Assembly: GCA_964598695.1 (NCBI GenBank)
Contig: CAZRDB010000026.1
Span: forward strand, 1 to 36,643
Origin: CAZRDB01 sp964598695
GTDB taxonomy: Bacteria > Armatimonadota > Zipacnadia > UBA1398
Direction: 5' to 3'
Length of the DNA stretch: 36,643 bases
Shown here: positions 31,046-36,643 of the stretch, piece by piece
Numbering within the stretch: the first letter of the stretch is position 1
Layout: every line of letters starts with the position of its first letter
Position numbers and translations under genes: made by a program
Notes under the pieces: generated by a model
Told to the model about the DNA's origin: nothing
The model's database searches: none
What the model saw: the letters and a program-made list of their open reading frames with translations, nothing else

Positions 31046-33079
31046 CTAGCCCTCCTCGCCCGGCGTCGCGAGGTCTTCGAACCAGGCCTCGCACCGCCGG
31101 CGGACCTCGTCGTACCACGGGATCGACCCGTCCGCCTCCCCGAACAGGAGGAACCACCACGCGGAGGGCCGACGGTCGGCCTGAACGAGCGCCGAGGTCA
31201 GGTCGGCCTGCCGGACGAGCCGCAGCCGGTCACGCACCGTCTCGTCCTCGAGCCGGTGAAGCTCCCGATGGACGATCGCCGACACCCCAGTGTGCTGCTC
31301 CTCGGCGATCTGTCGCCGCAGGGCGCGCCAACTGGCCGAGAGGCCGGCCAGCTCGGTGCGAGCGGTGCGCAGGTCGTCCTGGATCGCCCGCCTCCGCCTC
31401 TCGACTTCGTCCACCTCGGCGATCACGGCCGCGCGTTCCGCCTCGGCCAGCGGCGTCTCGAGGCGTGCCCAGAGGGGCTTCAGGCGGCTGCGTCGGAGCC
31501 CGCCCGACTCGGCCTCCAGCGCTCGAGCCCGTGCCTCGACCGCGCGCGCCGCAGCGGCCAGTTCGCGGAGCTGCTCGGACATCGCGGAGACCCGAGCGCC
31601 ATGCTGGCGCATCTGTCGGAGCAGGCAGGCGTGGCGCTCCAGCCGGCTGGCCGCGGTCGGGCCGGAGTTGGCGGCCTCGAGCGTGACGCGCAGCCCCCCC
31701 GAGGAGCGCAGACGCGTGAGCAGGGCCTCCTGCGCCTCCACCGCGCCGCGCCAGTCGGTGGCGAACTCGCGCGCGGGGATCGAGCCCCGGGCGAAGGCCC
31801 CGGCCAGGTGCTCGGGCAGCGCCAGGCTCGTGCCGGCGAGGGCGCCGAGGGCGTCCAGCGCGTGGTAGCGCAGCCGGAGGACGGGGTACAGGGCCAGAGG
31901 CATCCCGCGTGTGGCGAGCCCCCGCACGAGGCGGCGCGTCGAGCCCGCGACGTATCGGCTGCCTCCCTCGGCCAGGACCATGATGGTCTCCCGGAGGAAC
32001 ATGAGCGGCAGGGCGACGGCCTTGGCGATCAGCGAGCAGCCGGCGCCGAGCCTCCGCTCCACGAGGGTGGCGAGCTGCTCCGCCGTAGCGAGGCCGCGCG
32101 CGCTGCCGAGCGTCGCGCGCCCGTCTGGCAGCTCGGCCCAGACCTCCGTCTCGGAGCAGTGGAGCGTGCCCCGGCCCCGTCGTGGAACAACGAGTTCGAA
32201 CGGCAACGCGTCGGGGCCGAAGCTGTCGAGGGTGTAGGCGCCCGTCCCGGCGACGGCCTCGTCGTAGGCGAGGCGGGCGCTCGTTCGGGTCTCGCTCGCG
32301 AGGAACAGCCCCACGACGGCGAAGCGCGGCAGGTGCGCGGTGTCGCGGGCGAACCGGAAGAAGGCGCTCGAGCTGGTGACGGTCAGGTCGGGCAGCGGCT
32401 CGCCCGCAAGGCGCTCGATCTGCCGGCGGAGGAGGGTGCGAAAACACTCGGTGAGGCTGTCGCCGGCATGGGCCTCGAGCGCCTTGTGGAGCCCGCACAG
32501 GAACTGCGAGGCGTTGCGTTCCGCTCGGGTGCGGGTCGGCTCGTCACCCACGAGGCGCAGGCTCTGCTGGACGGCCCAGGTCACCAGCTCGCACACGGCG
32601 CGCGCGACGCAGCCGGTGCGGACCTCGCGGGCGGTGACGGCCTCCTCGCCGATCCGCGCCACGCCGCGCCAGCCCCAGGCCTCCGTGTGGAGATTGGCGA
32701 ACGCGTCGGCGCCGTTGGGGTCGGTGCGGGCGAGGCGTCGGACCGGGATCCCCGCCCCGGCGAAGGTGCGGAGCGGCACGCGGTGCTCCGCGCCGAACAG
32801 GGCCGAGCACTCGCAGGGGCCGACCCACAGATCGCGGGTCGAGCCGTCGTTGGCGGGCAGGACGGCGAACTGCCCGTCGGCCCGGACGTGGGCCGGGAGC
32901 TTGCTGAAGTAGTCGGGGTCGTGGACGCCCGCGATGACGGGGATCCGGAGGCCTTCGGCTCGCATGGCAGGGAAGAGCAGGGCCTTGGTGGGCTCATCCC
33001 ACAGGACGGTCTGGCCGAAGTGCAGGAGGGGCACCCCGTGCCGTGCGGCTTCCCGCAGGGCGGCGCCCAGTGGTAGCAT
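31046..33079 (-). CDS. Conserved-looking protein of unknown function with coiled-coil C-terminus (677 aa)
   Basis: I do not recognise the family. ATG 33079 begins a plausible globular domain (MLPLGAALREAARHGVPLLHFGQTVLWDEPTKALLFPAM, IPVIAGVHDPDYFSKLP, GQFAVLPANDGSTRDLWVGPCECSALFG, PNGADAFANLHTEAWGW). This part of about 170 residues is rich in His, Asp, Glu, Cys and Trp and resembles an enzyme. Residues about 170-460 are mostly helical. Residues about 470-640 are strongly heptad-like (RQHGARVSAMSEQLRELAAAARAVEARARALEAE; EAERAAVIAEVDEVERRRRAIQDDLRTARTEL). No signal peptide or clear membrane span. No convincing ribosome binding site precedes the ATG, and the start codon lies 48 bases from the divergent murB start. 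Coupling to dapF and the nearness of murB suggest an envelope-related role; this is inference only. Confidence 0.7.
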   Translation of the reverse strand: MLPLGAALREAARHGVPLLHFGQTVLWDEPTKALLFPAMRAEGLRIPVIAGVHDPDYFSKLPAHVRADGQFAVLPANDGSTRDLWVGPCECSALFGAEHRVPLRTFAGAGIPVRRLARTDPNGADAFANLHTEAWGWRGVARIGEEAVTAREVRTGCVARAVCELVTWAVQQSLRLVGDEPTRTRAERNASQFLCGLHKALEAHAGDSLTECFRTLLRRQIERLAGEPLPDLTVTSSSAFFRFARDTAHLPRFAVVGLFLASETRTSARLAYDEAVAGTGAYTLDSFGPDALPFELVVPRRGRGTLHCSETEVWAELPDGRATLGSARGLATAEQLATLVERRLGAGCSLIAKAVALPLMFLRETIMVLAEGGSRYVAGSTRRLVRGLATRGMPLALYPVLRLRYHALDALGALAGTSLALPEHLAGAFARGSIPAREFATDWRGAVEAQEALLTRLRSSGGLRVTLEAANSGPTAASRLERHACLLRQMRQHGARVSAMSEQLRELAAAARAVEARARALEAESGGLRRSRLKPLWARLETPLAEAERAAVIAEVDEVERRRRAIQDDLRTARTELAGLSASWRALRRQIAEEQHTGVSAIVHRELHRLEDETVRDRLRLVRQADLTSALVQADRRPSAWWFLLFGEADGSIPWYDEVRRRCEAWFEDLATPGEEG

Positions 33080-33127
33080 GTGCGGTGTTCGCGACAAGGG
33101 ACGGTCCTTCGCACGATGGAGGCGGGA

Positions 33128-34078
33128 GTGCCTGAGCCACGCTGGATCCGCGATGTGGTAGACCTCGGCCAACGGATGGGCTTCTCGGTGAAGCCCCACG
33201 AGCCGATGAGCCGCCACACCTCCTTCCAGGTCGGGGGACCGGCGGACGCCCTGGCAGATCCCTCCGAACCGCGCCACGTGCAGGCACTACGATCATTCGC
33301 GAAGCAGACGAGCACACCCTTCACCGTCATCGGGGCGGGCACCAACCTGGTGGTTCGCGACGGCGGGATCCGCGGGATCGTCTGCCGGATCGGTCGCGCG
33401 ATGAGCGGCGTGGTCGTGAACCGCAAGGACTGCCGGATCGCGGCCCAGGCGGGCGCCCGGATCCGGAGCGTCTGTACGGCCGCCGAGGAAGCGTCGTTGA
33501 CGGGTCTCGAGTTCGCCGTCGGCATCCCCGGCGCCGTGGGCGGCGCGGTGATCATGAACGCCGGCGCGCACGGGGGGACGATCGCCGACGCCCTCGAGAG
33601 CGTGCTGACGCTCGGCCCTGACTGCACCTTCCGGGAGTGGCGGCCGGAGGAACTGGACTTCGGCTACCGCCACTCGCGCCTCCAGGGCTCCGACCACATC
33701 CTGCTGGCCGCCCAGTTCGCGGTGGCGATCGGCGACCGCGAGGAGATCCGCCGCCGGCACCACGAGATCCTCACCGCCCGCGAGGGGAGCCAGCCACTGG
33801 AGCTGCCGAGCGCCGGGAGCGTCTTCAAGCGGCCGCCGGGGGGGTTCGCGGGCCGTCTGATCGAGGAGTGCGGCCTCAAGGGCACCGCGCGCGTGGGCGG
33901 CGCAATGGTGAGCGAGAAGCACGCGGGCTTCATCGTGAACGCCGGCAACGCCACGGCTCGCGACGTCCTGCGGCTGATGGCCCACGTGCAGGAGACCGTC
34001 CGCCAGCGCACCGGGGTGCTCCTGGAGCCCGAGGTCGTCATCCTCGGCGAGGACCTCGCCGACGCTCCGCGCGCCTGA
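33128..34078 (+). CDS. murB: UDP-N-acetylenolpyruvoylglucosamine reductase
   Basis: Reduces UDP-GlcNAc-enolpyruvate with NADPH and FAD to UDP-MurNAc, the second committed step of peptidoglycan synthesis. GTG 33128 is preferred since GGAGG (33118-33122) lies five bases upstream; ATG 33116 would add four residues and has no well-spaced site. FAD-binding motifs: SRHTSFQVGGPADAL, TVIGAGTNLVVRDGGIRGIV, GLEFAVGIPGAVGGAVIMNAGAHGG. Catalytic part: LPSAGSVFKRPPG with the proton-donating Ser, AGRLIEECGLKG, VGGAMVSEKHAGFIVN and LEPEVVILGE with the Glu. The 316-residue length and the compact C-terminal region fit type II MurB, which lacks the extra loop of the E. coli enzyme. It is transcribed divergently from the 677-residue gene. 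Confidence 0.95.
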   Translation: MPEPRWIRDVVDLGQRMGFSVKPHEPMSRHTSFQVGGPADALADPSEPRHVQALRSFAKQTSTPFTVIGAGTNLVVRDGGIRGIVCRIGRAMSGVVVNRKDCRIAAQAGARIRSVCTAAEEASLTGLEFAVGIPGAVGGAVIMNAGAHGGTIADALESVLTLGPDCTFREWRPEELDFGYRHSRLQGSDHILLAAQFAVAIGDREEIRRRHHEILTAREGSQPLELPSAGSVFKRPPGGFAGRLIEECGLKGTARVGGAMVSEKHAGFIVNAGNATARDVLRLMAHVQETVRQRTGVLLEPEVVILGEDLADAPRA

Positions 34079-34093
34079 GGGCGGCCGGTCGCG

Positions 34094-35128
34094 CTACAGC
34101 CGCACCCCCATGGTGTCGAGCGACACCACCCCGAGCGCGAAGAGCAGGTAGAGGCCGTAGAACAGCGCGCCCAGCACCAGGGTGCCCGGGGAGAGACGCC
34201 GGCGCAGCAGCAGCTCGCCCAGCGGGAACGCGCCCGCAACGAGCGCGATGAGGCCGGCCGCGAGGGCCGGGCCCGTGAGCTTCCACTCCGTCCCCAGGAT
34301 CCCGACCATCGGCGGGATGCTGCTCTGGAAGACCATCGCGCCGGTCATGTTGCCGAGGGCCAGTGTGTCCTTCTTCTGCCGCACCCAGATCACCGAGTTG
34401 AACTTCTCGGGCAGTTCGGTCGCGATCGGCGTGATGATGAGCGACAGCACCAGCGAGCTGACGCCGACCGCGTGGGCCACGACGGTGAGGTGGCCGACGA
34501 ACGTGTGCGCGGCGACGATGATGAGGCAGAGGGAGAGGAGCACCTGCGCGACGATCCGGCGGCGCTGTGGCTCACCGGCCCGCCGCTGGAAGTACAGCGG
34601 CCGCAGCTCTTCCTCGGCATGGCCCTGGCGGGCGTCGCGGCGGAACGTCTGCACCACGTAGAACGCGTACAGGAGGCCGAGGCCGGCAACGGCGGCCCAC
34701 CGAGCCGGCCCGACCGGCAGTGCGGCCGCGCCGATCGCGACGGCGTAGGCGGGGAGGAAGCTGACGAGGTCTCGCCCGATGGTCCGGGGCGCGATCAGCA
34801 CCTGACGCGGCCGGCCGTGCCGGAGCGCGAAGAACAGCACGGCGCCCCCCGTGACGAAGAAGCCGAGCGTGCTGAGCATGAGCGGCGCGCCGAGGATGGC
34901 GCCGATGCCGACCTCGTGGCTGGCCTCGGCGCCCCCACCCATCAGGATCGCGATGATCGGGATCAGGGTCTCCGGCAGGGCGGTGCCGACGGCGGCGAGC
35001 ACGCTCCCGACGGCACCCTCGGAGAGGTGCAGCCGGCGCCCGAGCCACTCGATGCTGTTCGTGAACATCTCGGCCGCGAGCAAGATCGCGCCCAAGCTCG
35101 CGGCGAGCAGCACCACCGAAGCGACCAC
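34094..35128 (-). CDS. Sodium/calcium exchanger-family membrane protein (CaCA)
   Basis: A cation/proton or sodium/calcium antiporter of 344 residues with about ten membrane helices. Both alpha repeats are present: LSEGAVGSVLAAVGTALPETLIPIIAILMG (first) and SSLVLSLIITPIATELPEKFNSVIW (second), each with the acidic residue that binds the cation (Glu in ALPE and ELPE). The second repeat is followed by KKDTLALGNMTGAMVFQSSIPP. The central cytoplasmic loop is short and basic (RRDARQGHAEEELRPLYFQRRAGEPQRRR). GTG 35128 lies 35 bases behind the gyrA stop, with GGAGAGG upstream, so it may be read from the gyrA transcript. Which ion is moved is not decidable. Confidence 0.9.
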   Translation of the reverse strand: MVASVVLLAASLGAILLAAEMFTNSIEWLGRRLHLSEGAVGSVLAAVGTALPETLIPIIAILMGGGAEASHEVGIGAILGAPLMLSTLGFFVTGGAVLFFALRHGRPRQVLIAPRTIGRDLVSFLPAYAVAIGAAALPVGPARWAAVAGLGLLYAFYVVQTFRRDARQGHAEEELRPLYFQRRAGEPQRRRIVAQVLLSLCLIIVAAHTFVGHLTVVAHAVGVSSLVLSLIITPIATELPEKFNSVIWVRQKKDTLALGNMTGAMVFQSSIPPMVGILGTEWKLTGPALAAGLIALVAGAFPLGELLLRRRLSPGTLVLGALFYGLYLLFALGVVSLDTMGVRL

Positions 35129-35163
35129 CGGGACTGACGTCCTCTCCGTGCCAGCGCCGGGCG

Positions 35164-36642
35164 CTAGCCCTCGTCGTCACCGAGGTCGTCCTCCGACGAC
35201 GCGGCCTCGTCCTCGAGACCCTCGTCGTCGGCGGCAACCCCGAGTCCCGCGTCGTCCTCGGCGCCGGACAGCTCATCCTCGTCCTCGGGCATCTCGCCCG
35301 GGACCTTGTCGTTCTCGGGCGCCTCGCGCTCGCCGATCACCTTGGCGAGGCTGGCGATCTGGTCCTCGCCGCGGAACCGCACGAGGATGACCCCCTGGGC
35401 CGAACGGCCGGTGACCCGGATGTTCTCGGTGGGGATGCGGATCATCTGGCCCTGCGCGGTCACGAGGAAGAGCTGGTCCTCGGAGTCGACGACCGCACAG
35501 CCCACGGCCTCTCCGGTCTTGGCGGTGACCATCAGGGTCTTGATGCCGATCCCGCCCCGGGTCTGGGCGCGGTACTCGCTGAGCGGCGTACGCTTGCCGT
35601 AGCCGTTGGCCGAGGCGATCAGGAGATCCTTGTCGGGCTCGACCACCGCACAGCCGACGACCTTGTCGCCCGTGCGCAGCCTCATGCCGCGCACTCCGCC
35701 GGCGCCGCGACCCATCGGCCGGACCTCGGCCTCGCCGAAGCGGATCGACATGCCGTCGCGGCTGACCAGGAGGATCTCCCGCTCGCCGTCGGTCCAGAGC
35801 ACCCAGCGGAGGCAGTCGCCCTCCTGGACGTTCATCGCGATGATGCCACGCGCCTTGAGCGGGGTGTTGTACTCCTGCAGGGCCGTCTTCTTCACGACGC
35901 CCTGCTCGGTCACCATCGTGAGGTAACCGCCCTGCTCGAAGTCGTCGACGCTGATCGTCGCCGTGACGCGCTCGCCGCGCTCGATCGGGACCAGGTTGAC
36001 GACGGCGGTGCCGCGCGACTCGCGCTTCGCCAGCGGCACCTCGAAGGCGCGCAGGCGGTAGATCCGGCCCTGGTCAGTGAAGAACAGCAGGATGCTGTGG
36101 GTGGAGGCGACGAAGAGGTCGCTGACGTCATCCTCCTCCTTCTTGTTGAGGCCGATCACGCCCTTGCCGCCCCGCTGGCGGACGCGGTAGGTGGTCACCG
36201 GGAGACGCTTGATGTAGCCGTCGCGCGTCATGGTGATGACCATGTCCTCCTGCTCGATGAGGTCCTCGATGTTGATGTCATCGGCCTCGACCGAGCGGAT
36301 CTCGGTGCGGCGCGGGTCGCCGTGGCGCTTCTTGATGTCCTCGAGGTCATCCTTGATCAGCTCGTAGACGCGGCGCGGGTTGTCGAGGATCTCGCGCAGG
36401 AAGGCGATCTCGCGGATCACGGCCTCGTACTCGTCCTGGATCTTCTGGCGCTCGAGCTGGGTCAGCCGGCTGAGCGTGAGGGCCAGGATCGCCTCGGCCT
36501 GACGCTCCGAGAAGCCGTAGGGCTCGGCCTGCAGCGCGAGGTTGGCCGCGGCCGGCGACTCCGACGAGCGGATGGTCTGGATGATCGCGTCGAGCATGTC
36601 GAGCGCGCGGAGGAAGCCCTCGAGGATGTGGGCGCGCTCCTC
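35164..36642 (-). CDS. gyrA: DNA gyrase subunit A, C-terminal part (5' end outside window)
   Basis: Part of the type II topoisomerase that introduces negative supercoils. The frame is open to the window edge (EERAHILEGFLRALDMLDAII), so the ATP-independent cleavage domain with the catalytic Tyr lies beyond it. Present are the end of the coiled-coil/tower part (YGFSERQAEAILALTLSRLTQLERQKI) and the complete six-bladed beta-pinwheel that wraps DNA. The gyrase box reads QRGGKGV (usual QRRGGKG; one Arg is missing from the run), which argues for GyrA rather than ParC. The blades repeat patterns such as FFTDQGRIYRLRAFEVP and LVTAQGQMIRIPTENIR. The last 55 residues are an acidic tail (PEDEDELSGAEDDAGLG, SEDDLGDDEG); such tails modulate DNA wrapping in other gyrases. 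Confidence 0.96.
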   Translation of the reverse strand, partial: EERAHILEGFLRALDMLDAIIQTIRSSESPAAANLALQAEPYGFSERQAEAILALTLSRLTQLERQKIQDEYEAVIREIAFLREILDNPRRVYELIKDDLEDIKKRHGDPRRTEIRSVEADDINIEDLIEQEDMVITMTRDGYIKRLPVTTYRVRQRGGKGVIGLNKKEEDDVSDLFVASTHSILLFFTDQGRIYRLRAFEVPLAKRESRGTAVVNLVPIERGERVTATISVDDFEQGGYLTMVTEQGVVKKTALQEYNTPLKARGIIAMNVQEGDCLRWVLWTDGEREILLVSRDGMSIRFGEAEVRPMGRGAGGVRGMRLRTGDKVVGCAVVEPDKDLLIASANGYGKRTPLSEYRAQTRGGIGIKTLMVTAKTGEAVGCAVVDSEDQLFLVTAQGQMIRIPTENIRVTGRSAQGVILVRFRGEDQIASLAKVIGEREAPENDKVPGEMPEDEDELSGAEDDAGLGVAADDEGLEDEAASSEDDLGDDEG

Positions 36643-36643
36643 G

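Noticed and set aside
35164..36642. ParC instead of GyrA
   Set aside because: The box QRGGKGV and a complete six-blade-like C-terminal region with an acidic tail fit GyrA; ParC lacks a proper gyrase box.
1..36643. tRNA genes, CRISPR arrays, insertion sequences, phage or toxin-antitoxin genes
   Set aside because: No cloverleaf with a T-loop match, no spaced direct repeats, no transposase or integrase motif and no terminal inverted repeats were found on reading both strands.

Overview
The window is very GC-rich bacterial chromosome, read as a scaffold because it carries a run of ten Ns at 29187-29196. The best taxonomic clue is the prepilin at 2902-3714: its N-terminus (FTLIELLVVIAIIAILAAIL, then FPVFAKAREKARQTSCLSN) and its C-terminal H-X9-DG motif are of the type multiplied in Armatimonadota genomes. 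I infer an Armatimonadota or close relative, possibly a metagenome-assembled genome. A PG-binding OmpA domain, DapF and MurB point to a diderm-type envelope with peptidoglycan. I see no tRNA, rRNA, CRISPR array, insertion sequence or prophage.

Left part, 1-8978, mostly plus strand: the end of a GH2 beta-mannosidase closed by an intrinsic terminator; a prepilin followed by two very small envelope proteins and a perfect 16-bp terminator hairpin; then a four-gene transporter operon. That operon has a substrate-binding protein fused to an OmpA peptidoglycan-binding domain, a permease, an ATPase and an unrecognised membrane coiled-coil protein. It is the best candidate here for an under-described system.

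Middle, 8988-21285: a membrane diguanylate cyclase; a 6S RNA gene with its own promoter immediately upstream of rarA; then a long minus-strand stretch. The stretch reads, in order of transcription: polysaccharide deacetylase, PHP phosphoesterase, a degenerate GGDEF protein that keeps its c-di-GMP inhibitory site, and a TPR protein; then an orphan receiver protein ending at a terminator; then selD and a secreted GH36 alpha-galactosidase. selD is itself a selenoprotein gene: it reads through an in-frame TGA at 15509-15511, so ordinary ORF calling loses its active site.

Right part, 21286-36643: a promoter with an overlapping dyad drives a small unknown protein, then a cytosolic-carboxypeptidase-like M14 peptidase and an amidohydrolase. 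Opposite them lies a WGR/DUF4240 protein, a sugar-nucleotide-type epimerase and a secreted six-hairpin-type protein. Next come a GT-C-like membrane protein with a TPR tail (interrupted by the assembly gap), a small membrane protein, dapF with a 677-residue unknown protein, murB, a CaCA cation exchanger and the C-terminal part of gyrA.

Themes: carbohydrate breakdown (beta-mannosidase, alpha-galactosidase, deacetylase, six-hairpin protein), envelope building (dapF, murB, OmpA domain), c-di-GMP signalling (one intact, one degenerate GGDEF protein) and selenium use.
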